From Brachybacterium huguangmaarense (lineage in GTDB: Bacteria; Actinomycetota; Actinomycetes; Actinomycetales; Dermabacteraceae): a stretch of DNA of 64,000 bases. The stretch is taken from the NCBI RefSeq assembly GCF_025725725.1, contig NZ_CP107020.1, positions 1,178,001 to 1,242,000 of the forward strand, given 5' to 3'. The first letter of the stretch is position 1. The number at the start of each line of letters is the position of its first letter. This document shows, in pieces, positions 7,896 to 16,091 of the stretch. A program made the position numbers and the translations under genes. The notes beneath the pieces were generated by a model. That model saw only the letters and a program-made list of their open reading frames with translations. It was not told the origin of the DNA and did not search any database.

Positions 7896-9386
7896 TCAGC
7901 GGGCGGCGGCGAGGCGCCCGGCGACGACGGTCGCGAGCGGTCGCACGGCCCGCAGCCGCGCGGCCGCCTCGCGTGCCGCGGACTCGACCATGAGGCCGTC
8001 GGCGCCCGTCGGGACGTCGCCGAAGGGGTCCTCCTCGAGCAGCACGACGTCGGCCGCGCCGCCGACCCGCAGCGCGTCCACGCCGTCGGTCGAGGCGGCG
8101 AGCGCCTCGCGCGGCTGCAGCTGCTGGGCGGGGAACCACGCCGGGCGCTCATCGGCGCTGCGATGCACCGCGGCCGCCATCGCGAGCCACGGGTCCACCG
8201 GCGCGACGGGCGCGTCGGAGCCGAGGACGAGCCGCACGTGCGCCGCGAGCAGGTCGCGGAAGCGATAGGCCTGGTGGGCCCACGGCCCCCACAGCTCGCT
8301 CGTCGCGTCGCGGTCGTCCAGCAGATGCGCGGGCTGCACGGAGGCGACGACGCCGAGCGCCCCGAGGCGCGCGACGTCCTCGTCGGTCAGCATCTGCGCG
8401 TGCTCGATGCGCCCCGTCGTGCCGGTCGCGGCGTACGCGTCGAGCACGATCCCCACGGCGGCGTCCCCGATCGCGTGCACGGCGGTCTCCAGACCCAGCG
8501 CCCGCCCGCGCCGCAGCAGCTCCGCGAGCGCTGCGGGCTCGACGCTCAGCACCCCGTGACCGCCGCCCGCGGGGGTGCCGTAGGCGTGACGGCACAGCGC
8601 GGAGCCCGAGCCGAGAGCCCCGTCGGCGATGACCTTGAGCGGGCCCATCTCGACGAGCCCGTCGGCGGAGAGCACGGTGCCCGAGGGGCCCGGCACGTCC
8701 CCGAGCCCCGAGGGGTAGGTCGCGGTCCGCACCCGCAGACGCGCCTCGCGGCGCGTCCACAGCCGCCAGTTCTCGGCCCACTCCATGTCGACGAGCCCGA
8801 CCACGCCGCGCGCGAGCGCATCGCGCTGCAGCATCCGCACCCCCGCCTCGAGGCCCGCGGCGACGCCCGGCAGGTCGTCGAGATGCGCGACGGCGTCGAA
8901 CCACTCGTCCTCGCCCACGATGCCGTCGCGCGGCGGCAGGCCGAGCCCCCGCAGCGCGGCGCTGCTCATCCAGGCGTGATGGGCGTCCCCGCCGATCAGG
9001 ACCACGGGGACCTCGCCCGCGACCGCGTCGAGGGCGGTCACGGTGGGCGCCGCGGCGAAGTCCACGAGGCGGTGGCCGAAGCCGACGAGGGCGCCCGCGC
9101 TCGCGGGGCGGTCGGCGAGGGCCTGGGACACGGCGAGCAGGAGGTCTCCCGCCCCGCGCGCGCCGGAGGTGTCAAGCCGCGAATAGCCCTGCGCGACCTG
9201 GCCGATGTGCACGTGCTGGTCCCACAGCCCGGGGATGGCGATCGCGCCGCCGGCCTCGTGGACCTCCTCGCCGGACAGGGCCGTCAGGCGAGGGCCGATC
9301 GCGGCGATGCGCCCCGCGGCCAGGCGCACGTCGACCGGGTCGGCGAGGGCGTCGGCCCGCCTCAGGCGCACATCGCGGAGGAGCAC
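7896..9386 (-). CDS. Amidohydrolase family protein (YtcJ-like)
   Basis: Metal-dependent hydrolase of the amidohydrolase-3 group, 496 residues. The N-terminal beta-sandwich leads into LWDQHVHIG with metal ligands H58 and H60. Later ligands are expected in AVHAIGD and IEHAQ, and the catalytic aspartate in VLGSDAPVAPVDPW. C-terminal residues return to the sandwich (DVVLLEEDPF), the usual end of this fold. Relatives act on N-acyl amides or formamides, so the substrate cannot be predicted. The start is GTG at 9386, placed 6 nt after a TACGCT box on the minus strand. The gene is divergent from the ABC/two-component operon. Confidence 0.88.
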   Translation of the reverse strand: MLLRDVRLRRADALADPVDVRLAAGRIAAIGPRLTALSGEEVHEAGGAIAIPGLWDQHVHIGQVAQGYSRLDTSGARGAGDLLLAVSQALADRPASAGALVGFGHRLVDFAAAPTVTALDAVAGEVPVVLIGGDAHHAWMSSAALRGLGLPPRDGIVGEDEWFDAVAHLDDLPGVAAGLEAGVRMLQRDALARGVVGLVDMEWAENWRLWTRREARLRVRTATYPSGLGDVPGPSGTVLSADGLVEMGPLKVIADGALGSGSALCRHAYGTPAGGGHGVLSVEPAALAELLRRGRALGLETAVHAIGDAAVGIVLDAYAATGTTGRIEHAQMLTDEDVARLGALGVVASVQPAHLLDDRDATSELWGPWAHQAYRFRDLLAAHVRLVLGSDAPVAPVDPWLAMAAAVHRSADERPAWFPAQQLQPREALAASTDGVDALRVGGAADVVLLEEDPFGDVPTGADGLMVESAAREAAARLRAVRPLATVVAGRLAAAR

Positions 9387-9392
9387 CCTGGA

Positions 9393-9398
9393 AGCGTA
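9393..9398 (-). promoter_or_regulatory. Leaderless -10 box TACGCT
   Basis: TACGCT on the minus strand, 6-nt spacer, GTG start of the amidohydrolase at 9386. Confidence 0.55.
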
Positions 9399-9413
9399 TC
9401 CGGGCCGCGGCCG

Positions 9414-9425
9414 TGACAGCTGTCA
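9414..9425. promoter_or_regulatory. 12-bp palindrome TGACAGCTGTCA, candidate operator
   Basis: Perfect palindrome between the divergent amidohydrolase and ABC operons, overlapping a second palindrome GTCATGAC (9423-9430). Its placement suits binding of the dimeric LuxR-type regulator encoded at 12711-13346. Confidence 0.4.
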
Positions 9426-9485
9426 TGACCGCGACGTGACGGCGTGCTCTGGGCGCGCCCGCGCGGCCGGCGGAGGGTTGATCCC

Positions 9486-10400
9486 ATGACCACGAACCCC
9501 GCTCCCGCGATCGAGCTCACCGGCCTCACCAAGCGCTACGCCGACGTGCGGGCGGTCGACGCCGTCGACCTCACCGTCCCGCGCGGACAGATGCTCGCCC
9601 TGCTCGGCCCCAACGGCGCCGGCAAGTCCACCACCACCGAGATGATCCTCGGCCTGACCACGCCCGATGCGGGCACGGTGCGGGTGTGCGGCACGACGCC
9701 CACCGACGCCGCGCAGCGCGGCCTGGTCGGGGCGATGCTCCAGAACGGCGCCCTGCTCGAGGAGACGCCCGTGCGCACGATGCTGGGCCTCGTCGCCGGC
9801 GTGTGCGCCCACCCCCTGCCGCTCGACGACGTGATCGAGCGGGCCGACATCTCCGCCCTCCTGCGCCGCAGCACCTCGAAGCTCTCCGGCGGCGAGGCCC
9901 AGCGCGTCCGCTTCGCGCTCGCCCTGCTGCCCGACCCCGACGTGATCCTGCTCGACGAGCCGACCGTCGCGATGGACGTCGAGACCCGCCGCCGCTTCTG
10001 GGAGCGCATGCGGCACGTCGCCGCCGACGGCCGCACGATCGTCTTCGCGACCCACTACCTCGAGGAGGCCGACCAGCAGGCCGGACGTGTCGTCGTCATG
10101 GACCGCGGCCGCATCGTCGCCGACGGCACCGGCAGCGACATCAAGTCCCGCATCGGCGGCCGCGCCATCACGCTCGCCGTCGCGAGCCCCGAGCGCGCCG
10201 ACGGACTCGCCGCGCTCGCGGGCGTCACCGCCGTCGACCTGCTCGAGGACGGACGGCTGCGTCTGGCGACCTCCGACTCCGACGCGACCCTGCGCGACCT
10301 GTTCGCCGCCGACGGGCCCGGCGCGACCGGGCTCGTCCACGACATCGGCGTCACCACGCCCACCCTCGAGGATGCGTTCCTCGAGCTCACCAGCCACTGA
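9486..10400 (+). CDS. ABC transporter ATP-binding protein
   Basis: ATPase subunit of an ABC-2-type exporter, 304 residues. Walker A is GPNGAGKST (41-49), the signature is LSGGEAQ (133-139) and Walker B is VILLDEP (153-159), followed by a histidine switch in FATHYLEEAD. The C-terminal ~90 residues form the accessory domain typical of DrrA/NatA-like subunits. The start ATG at 9486 has GGAGGG about 9 nt upstream, so this transcript is leadered. It is the first gene of a four-gene operon with permease, histidine kinase and response regulator, a layout used for efflux of membrane-active compounds or peptides. Confidence 0.93.
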   Translation: MTTNPAPAIELTGLTKRYADVRAVDAVDLTVPRGQMLALLGPNGAGKSTTTEMILGLTTPDAGTVRVCGTTPTDAAQRGLVGAMLQNGALLEETPVRTMLGLVAGVCAHPLPLDDVIERADISALLRRSTSKLSGGEAQRVRFALALLPDPDVILLDEPTVAMDVETRRRFWERMRHVAADGRTIVFATHYLEEADQQAGRVVVMDRGRIVADGTGSDIKSRIGGRAITLAVASPERADGLAALAGVTAVDLLEDGRLRLATSDSDATLRDLFAADGPGATGLVHDIGVTTPTLEDAFLELTSH

Positions 10401-10429
10401 CCACCCGACCCGTCCTCCGAGGAGCACCG

Positions 10430-11257
10430 ATGACCACCGCACCCGTCCCCACCGCCCGCGCCGCGACCCGGGGGCCCGCGCTCGCCGACCGCGGCACCCC
10501 CGCGAGCCAGGCGTCCCGCACCGTGCGCTTCGCGATCGCCTCCACCACGGTCACCCTGCGCAAGGGCATGTTCCTGTTCTTCACGGTCGCCCTGCCCGTG
10601 CTCATGTTCCTCATGTTCAACCAGATCTTCGGCAAGCAGATCGAGGGCGGCGAGACCGTGGGGACCTTCATCATGGTCCGCATGGCCGCCTACGGCGGGC
10701 TCGGCGCCGCCGTCAACGCGGGAGCCATCATCCAGCTCGAGCGTACGGGCGGCTGGCTGCGCCAGCTCATGGTCGCGGGCCTGACCCCGCGCAGCTTCGT
10801 CATCGGCAAGATGGTGGCGGCCATGGTCGTCGTGCTGCCCGCGCTGCTGGGGGTCTTCTGCGCGGGCCTGCTGTTCGCCGGCATCCACCTGAGCGCCGGG
10901 CAGATGGTGCGCTCGCTGCTGGCCCTGTGGATCGGCATGCTGCCGCTCGTGCTGCTGGGCCTCGTGGTCGGCCTCGCCCTGCGGCCGAGCGCCGTGGGCG
11001 CCGCGACCACGATCGGCATGATGCTGCTCGCGGTCGCGGGCGGCCTCTGGTTCCCCTACGAGATGTTCCCGAGCTGGCTGCAGACGATCTCGCGGTTCAC
11101 CCCGACCTATTGGCTCGGCGAGCTCGGGACCTGGGGCGTCGTCGGCGACGGCTTCCCCGTGCGCGGCGCGATCACCCTCGCGATCTGGACCCTCGTCCTC
11201 GCCGTCCTGGCCGCGCTGCTGCTGGGCCGGGCCGCCCGCTCGTCCTCGCGGCGCTGA
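10430..11257 (+). CDS. ABC-2 type transporter permease
   Basis: Membrane subunit paired with the ATPase just upstream, 275 residues with six hydrophobic helices. A long polar N-terminus precedes helix 1 (MFLFFTVALPVLMFLMFN). The coupling region and the late motif GGLWFPYEMFPSWLQ, where a helix pair precedes FTPTYW, are typical of ABC-2 permeases of the DrrB/NatB sort. GGAG lies 6 nt before the ATG. The gap to the ATPase gene is 29 bp. The substrate is unknown. Confidence 0.9.
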   Translation: MTTAPVPTARAATRGPALADRGTPASQASRTVRFAIASTTVTLRKGMFLFFTVALPVLMFLMFNQIFGKQIEGGETVGTFIMVRMAAYGGLGAAVNAGAIIQLERTGGWLRQLMVAGLTPRSFVIGKMVAAMVVVLPALLGVFCAGLLFAGIHLSAGQMVRSLLALWIGMLPLVLLGLVVGLALRPSAVGAATTIGMMLLAVAGGLWFPYEMFPSWLQTISRFTPTYWLGELGTWGVVGDGFPVRGAITLAIWTLVLAVLAALLLGRAARSSSRR

Positions 11258-11298
11258 CACCTCGGCACCGGACCGCGGACCCTGAGAGGATCGGACCC

Positions 11299-12714
11299 AT
11301 GAGCATGCGTCGTCGTCGTCGACCGGTCCCGGTGCCGCAGGACCCCGTCGACCGCTGCGACGAGCACTTCCCGCGCACCCCGCGCGGCCTGCATCGGGCG
11401 GCGGTCGCCTCGGGGGCGATGTGGTACACCGCTCCGTCGCTGCTGTTCATGCTGTTCGTCGTCATCCCGGCCTTCGACGAGCGCAGCCTGCTACGAGGCG
11501 CCGCGATCATCGTGCTCGCCCTCGCCTACAGCGTCCTGTTCCTCTACCTGCCCGGTATCAAGGCCTACGGCCGTCGCCTCGTCTACGCCTACGTCGCGCT
11601 GGGCTGGCTCGTGATCGGCCTGCTCGCGCTCGTCATCGGCTCGAACGTGCTCTACATGGTCATGTTCGTGCTGATCATGCATACGATCGCGCTGCCCTGG
11701 CACGTCGCCCGGGTGGTCGTGGGCCCGATCGCCCTCGTCACGTGCGTGCTCGCGGTGGTCCTCGACCAGCCCACCGCGATCATCCTCGCCGTGGTGGGGG
11801 TGATGATCGCCCTCGGCGTGGGGTACGGCATCCAGCAGGAGGTCCTCTCCGAGCGGCTCGCGCGGGCCGAGCAGCGCAACGCCGTGCTCGCCGTCGCCGC
11901 CGAGCGCGAGCGCATCGGCCGGGACCTGCACGACATCCTCGGGCACTCCCTGACCACGATCACCGTCTCCGCGCAGCTCGCGCGGCGTCTCGTCGACGCC
12001 GATCCCGAGGCGGCGCGGGCCCAGCTCGCCGAGATCGAGCGCATCTCCCGGCAGTCGCTCGCCGACGTGCGGGCGACCGCGAGCGGCATGCAGCAGGTGC
12101 GGGCCGCCACTGAGATCGCCTCGGCGCGCAGCGTGCTCGCGGCCGCCGGCATCGAGGCCGACACCCCCGCCTCGCTCCCGCCGCTGCCCGACGACCGCGC
12201 CGAGCTGCTGGGGTACGTGATCCGCGAGGGCGTGACCAACGTCGTGCGGCATTCCCGCGCCACGCGCTGCACCATCCGTCTCGACACGTGCTCCGCGAGC
12301 GTGGCCGACGACGGCGTGGGCATCCCCGCCGCGCGTCCCCGCACGGGGCTCGCGGGGCTCGAACGGCGGGTCGAGGACGCCGGGGGCAGGCTCACGGTCC
12401 GGTCCGCGGCGGGCGCCGGCACCCTGGTACGGGCCGAGCTCGACGCCGCGGACGGTGAGGCGGGGGCCGCGGGCGTGGAGGACGCGGGTGGTGCGGCGGG
12501 TGCGGGGGATTCGGGCAGTGGGGCGCACGCGGCGGACGCTGGCGGTGCCGAGATCGCGGGCCAGCCGGAGAACACGGTCGGCGCCGAGGGGGCGGGTGTG
12601 GCGGACCGCGGGGACGGCGCGTTGAGTGCTGGACGGCCGCCGAGCGTGCACGGCGCGACCGGCACGGAAAGTGCCATCGAGCACCGCGTCCAGGATGAAG
12701 GAGCACGACCATGA
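11299..12714 (+). CDS. NarL/DesK-type sensor histidine kinase with long C-terminal tail
   Basis: Membrane sensor kinase of 471 residues. Five to six transmembrane helices occupy about 45-175, with no large periplasmic domain, so the signal is probably sensed in the membrane. The HisKA_3 helix carries the phosphorylated H211 in GRDLHDILGHS, and the ATPase domain shows REGVTNVVRHS (N box) and ADDGVG (G1). After about residue 385 comes an unusual ~85-residue Ala/Gly/Asp-rich tail with no domain. It overlaps the response-regulator start by 4 bp (ATGA). It likely responds to the cargo of the ABC transporter upstream. Confidence 0.9.
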   Translation: MSMRRRRRPVPVPQDPVDRCDEHFPRTPRGLHRAAVASGAMWYTAPSLLFMLFVVIPAFDERSLLRGAAIIVLALAYSVLFLYLPGIKAYGRRLVYAYVALGWLVIGLLALVIGSNVLYMVMFVLIMHTIALPWHVARVVVGPIALVTCVLAVVLDQPTAIILAVVGVMIALGVGYGIQQEVLSERLARAEQRNAVLAVAAERERIGRDLHDILGHSLTTITVSAQLARRLVDADPEAARAQLAEIERISRQSLADVRATASGMQQVRAATEIASARSVLAAAGIEADTPASLPPLPDDRAELLGYVIREGVTNVVRHSRATRCTIRLDTCSASVADDGVGIPAARPRTGLAGLERRVEDAGGRLTVRSAAGAGTLVRAELDAADGEAGAAGVEDAGGAAGAGDSGSGAHAADAGGAEIAGQPENTVGAEGAGVADRGDGALSAGRPPSVHGATGTESAIEHRVQDEGARP

Positions 12715-13346
12715 GTCCCGTCCCGCCGATCCGGGTGGCCCTCGCCGACGACCAGGCGATCCTGCGCAGCGGGCTCGCCGCCCTGCTGCGCCTCGAGCGG
12801 GGTCTGGAGGTGGTGGGGGAGGCCGCGACGTGCGCGGACGCTCTCGCCATGGTCGAGCGCGAGCGGCCCGACGTGCTCCTGCTCGACGTGCAGATGCCGA
12901 GCGGCGGGGGCCCGGAGGCGCCGGCCGACGGCCTCGAGGTCGCCGAGCGCCTGCGTGGAGGCAGCACGCGCATCATCGTGCTCACGACGTTCGGACGCGC
13001 GGGCTACCTGCGCCGCACCCTCGAGACGGGCGCGAGCGGGTTCATGGTCAAGGACGCGCCCGTCGAGCAGCTCGTCGATGCGATCCGGCGCGTGCACCAG
13101 GGGCTGCGCGTGGTCGACCCGGAGCTGGCCGCGCAGTCGCTCGCGACCGGCCCCAACCCCCTCACGCCCAAGGAGTCCGAGGTCCTGCGCGCGGCCGCTC
13201 AGGGCGGCTCGACCGCACAGATCGCGGCCCGCGTGTTCCTGTCCGAGGGCACGGTGCGCAACCACATCTCGAACGCCATCGGCAAGCTCGGCGTCACCAA
13301 TCGCGCAGAGGCCGTGCGCGAGGCCACCGACAACGGATGGCTGTAG
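12711..13346 (+). CDS. NarL/DesR-type response regulator
   Basis: Two-domain response regulator of 211 residues. The receiver domain has the acidic pocket ADD (12-14), the phospho-acceptor D59 in LLLDVQMP and a lysine in MVKDAP. A short insert (SGGGPEAPADG) follows the acceptor strand. The C-terminal LuxR/GerE helix-turn-helix covers about 143-205 (LTPKESEVLRAAA onward). Partner of the kinase with which it overlaps by 4 bp; it probably controls this operon, possibly through the palindrome at 9414-9425. Confidence 0.93.
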   Translation: MSPVPPIRVALADDQAILRSGLAALLRLERGLEVVGEAATCADALAMVERERPDVLLLDVQMPSGGGPEAPADGLEVAERLRGGSTRIIVLTTFGRAGYLRRTLETGASGFMVKDAPVEQLVDAIRRVHQGLRVVDPELAAQSLATGPNPLTPKESEVLRAAAQGGSTAQIAARVFLSEGTVRNHISNAIGKLGVTNRAEAVREATDNGWL

Positions 13347-14121
13347 GCCGCCGAGTGCGGAGCGCGGCGCATGAGTCGTGCTGCACCCGGCGATGACGAC
13401 GTGCTGGTCCCTGCGGACGGCGATGGCGGTGAGCCGGGCCGTGCTGACGGTGCTGGTGACGGGCCGACCCGCGCGGATTGCGGCGGCTGCGAGGCGAGCC
13501 GTGCGGAGAGCGCTGGTGACAGGTCGGGCCTGCGCACGGAGCGGCTGGTGCCGGCGGGTTCGAACCGTGACACCGGTGTGACGTGGGGATCCCCGCGCAT
13601 GTGGAAAAGCATGCTCATCCCCGAGTTCTCGGTGGGCGAGTGTGGAAAAGTGCGCCTTTCGTCGGAATGCGCTCGACGGGTGTGGAGACAACATTTTGTC
13701 GAGACGGTCCCTTCTGCATGCTCGACGACCTGACCGGGCCAGATCCGGTTCTTCTGCGTGAAGCGTGCGAGAGGGTGACGCTGCTCGCCGCACGTGTGCA
13801 GGCGACCACCTCTCCATGGGCGGGAACGGCGGCATCGGGCCAGGCCATAGCATCATCGCACCTCCCGGCTGTCCGTGCCGACGACTCTGCGCGCGTCGGC
13901 GTCCCTGTCCATCCATGTCTGCACCGTAGCCGCTCTTCGCCGCGGCGGATCAGCAGTGTGGAAAAGCTTGTAACAATGCGGTGAACCCTCCACATGTTCG
14001 ACTTATGCACATTCTTATCTTTAGAGCTCAGGGGCTTCCTTGGTGGGGCGAGAGCAGATAGGATGGGCGAATCGGAAAAGCATTCACGTCTGTCGCTCTC
14101 TCCGCGGAAGGAGGGATTCTC
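13347..14121. other. 775-bp gene-poor region with TTTTCCACA repeats
   Basis: No convincing gene: open frames here have poor codon bias and no homology-like content. The first ~200 bp carry loosely repeated GGTGACGGG-like DNA; the last ~150 bp are markedly richer in A/T. The 9-mer TGTGGAAAA (reverse complement TTTTCCACA) occurs exactly three times, at 13600-13608, 13641-13649 and 13957-13965, matching the loose DnaA-box pattern TTWTNCACA. The A/T-rich end probably holds the promoter of the DUF222 gene. Confidence 0.5.
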
Positions 14122-15864
14122 ATGTCGACCATCGATCGGGGGACTGCGGGCCGCTCGAGGTCCGCCTCCGCCGCCCTGTCTTCCGCCGCGACCCCCACCT
14201 CTGCTTCCTCTTCTGCTGCTTCCACCTCTGCTTCCTCTTCTGCTGCTTCCACCTCTGCTTCCGTTTCTGCTGCCTCGTCTGCCGCAGCTTCCTCCTCTGC
14301 CACCTCCGCATCTGCCCGCCGCCCCCGTCGGCGCCGGAACATCCGTGCGCGGCGGTCGCTCACGCGGGAGTCCCTGCTCGACGCGGCCCGCGAGCGAGGA
14401 GAGCTCGCCGCCCCCTACCTCGCGACGGATCTCCAGCGGCTCTGGGACCTCGAGGCCTCTCGTTCCCGTGAGATGGCGGCGCGGTTCGCGGCGCTCGCCC
14501 CGGCATGGTGCGATCGTGAGGCCGACGGTGTGGACCCGGACGTGTGCGATGTGCTCGATGCCCAGATCGCGGCGGCGCTCCGCTGCCCGATCACGAGCGT
14601 GCACCACACGGTCAAGGAGGCCCACCGTGCGGTCGAGCTCCTCCCTGGCTGCTTCGCCCGGCTCGAGGCCGGTGACTTCCCGGCCGAGTGGTTCTCCCGA
14701 CTCCTCTGGCGCACGCGGGACCTGTCCGACCACCTGCTCGGTCTCGTCGACGAGACGATCTCCACCTGGGACCTCGGCATGCCTCCGGACCGTTTTCGCC
14801 GCGAGCTGGCCTATCTCCTGTGCTGGGTCCGGACCAGGGAACCGGAGGAGAGCCACGTGGCGCCGGAGGAGCGCCGCGGCGTCACGCTCGACCCCGTGGC
14901 GGACGATGGTGTGTCCCTGGTTCATGTCACCGGCCCCGTGCCCGAGGTGATGAGCTTCGCCAAGCGGCTGGACGCGACCGCTCGCGCGGTGCAGCAGGCC
15001 CAGCGCCACGCCCTCGCCAGCGGTGCGCCCGTTCCCGTGGACCCGCGGGGAGAGGTCTCCCGGTCGCAGACAGCGGCCACGCTCACCCGCATCCGGTACG
15101 ACCTGCTCATGTCCGCGTCGTTCGACACCGGCGGCACAGGTGTTCCCGCCGACCGCTTCCGGATCAACGTGACCGTCCCGTTCCTGACGCTCCAGGGCAG
15201 ATCGTCCGCCCCGGGCATGATCGACGGCGTCGTGCCGATCCCGGCCCAGCAGGCGCGTGTGATCGCCGGCGGGGAGAGCTTCTGGTACCGGGTGATGACC
15301 GACCCCACGAGCGGTCACTTCCTGCCGGCCCCCGCTGAGCGCTACACGCCGCCCGCCCCCATGCTCGAGCATCTGCGGCTGCAGCATCCGGCCTGCTCCC
15401 TGCCCGGCTGCGCGCGCATCGCCGCGTGGGGCGCGGAGTTCGACCACATCGAGGAGTACGACCACGAGCATCCCGAGCGCGGCGGCGCGACCGCGATCGA
15501 CAACCTGCACCCGCTGTGCTGGCAGCACCACCTGCTCAAGACCCTCGGGCTGCTCGACGTGGTGCGCGAATCCTCGGCGGGCGGGTCGCCCCATGCGAGC
15601 ACGTGGTGTCTCGACGACCGCGCGATCGTGCACGCCGAGGACGACCGGGACATGGCCACGCCGCACGTGGTCGCCGAGCTCGAGGAGGCATGGCGGGCCC
15701 ACGCACGGGTCAGAGGCCGAGGTTCCCCGCCGCAGGAGGCGGGCGGCCCTTCCAGACCCCGTGATCCCGACATCGGAGATGCGGGTGACTCCTCCGGTCC
15801 TCGCGGTCTTGGCCCCGCAGATGCCGACGACACCGATGGCAGCCTCGGGCCGCCGCCGTTCTAG
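14122..15864 (+). CDS. DUF222 / HNH endonuclease-motif protein (13E12-type)
   Basis: Protein of 580 residues of the actinobacterial DUF222-HNH (13E12 repeat) family, often present in several copies per genome and of unproven function. Residues 10-70 are a Ser/Ala/Thr low-complexity region made by a 27-bp tandem repeat. DUF222 spans about 85-380. The HNH nuclease motif lies at about 423-475, with CSLPGC, then EFDHIEEY and NLHPLCWQHH supplying the metal and catalytic residues. GAAGGAGGG precedes the ATG at 14122 by about 9 nt. The C-terminal ~60 residues are polar and disordered-looking. Confidence 0.9.
   Translation: MSTIDRGTAGRSRSASAALSSAATPTSASSSAASTSASSSAASTSASVSAASSAAASSSATSASARRPRRRRNIRARRSLTRESLLDAARERGELAAPYLATDLQRLWDLEASRSREMAARFAALAPAWCDREADGVDPDVCDVLDAQIAAALRCPITSVHHTVKEAHRAVELLPGCFARLEAGDFPAEWFSRLLWRTRDLSDHLLGLVDETISTWDLGMPPDRFRRELAYLLCWVRTREPEESHVAPEERRGVTLDPVADDGVSLVHVTGPVPEVMSFAKRLDATARAVQQAQRHALASGAPVPVDPRGEVSRSQTAATLTRIRYDLLMSASFDTGGTGVPADRFRINVTVPFLTLQGRSSAPGMIDGVVPIPAQQARVIAGGESFWYRVMTDPTSGHFLPAPAERYTPPAPMLEHLRLQHPACSLPGCARIAAWGAEFDHIEEYDHEHPERGGATAIDNLHPLCWQHHLLKTLGLLDVVRESSAGGSPHASTWCLDDRAIVHAEDDRDMATPHVVAELEEAWRAHARVRGRGSPPQEAGGPSRPRDPDIGDAGDSSGPRGLGPADADDTDGSLGPPPF
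14197..14277 (+). repeat. 27-bp tandem repeat, 3 copies, coding for Ser/Ala repeats
   Basis: Copies at 14197-14223, 14224-14250 (identical) and 14251-14277 (a few changes). Each encodes nine residues (TSASSSAAS), so copy-number change would keep the frame. Confidence 0.85.
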
Positions 15865-15927
15865 GCTCCACTCGGCCCCGCACGGCGTCTCTCCCTGCGG
15901 CCCCGCGCTGCACCTGCCCCGCGCCTG

Positions 15928-15969
15928 TATCTGCATCTACATCTGCGCCTGCACCTGCACCTGCACCTG
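15928..15969 (+). repeat. Hexamer microsatellite (CACCTG-like)
   Basis: Seven consecutive hexamers of the form NRYCTR; the last three are perfect CACCTG. Intergenic, between the DUF222 gene and the ABC exporter. Confidence 0.6.
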
Positions 15970-16079
15970 CAATGGCACCCACACCGTAGCCGCCCGCCCA
16001 CTGCGCGCCGTGCCCCTCCTCCGCCCATGCCCGGCGTGAATCCCCGGACATGCATGCGGGACGCGCACGCCCGGGCCCC

Positions 16080-16085
16080 TACGCT
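16080..16085 (+). promoter_or_regulatory. Leaderless -10 box TACGCT
   Basis: TACGCT, 6-nt spacer, GTG at 16092. Confidence 0.55.
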
Positions 16086-16091
16086 TGACCG

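Noticed and set aside
13371-13733. Possible 120-codon gene after the response regulator
   Set aside because: Runs through loosely repeated DNA and A/T-rich sequence, lacks third-position GC bias and any ribosome-binding site.
13600-13965. Replication origin
   Set aside because: Only three DnaA-box-like sites and no dnaA, dnaN or parAB genes in the window; kept as a lower-level observation.
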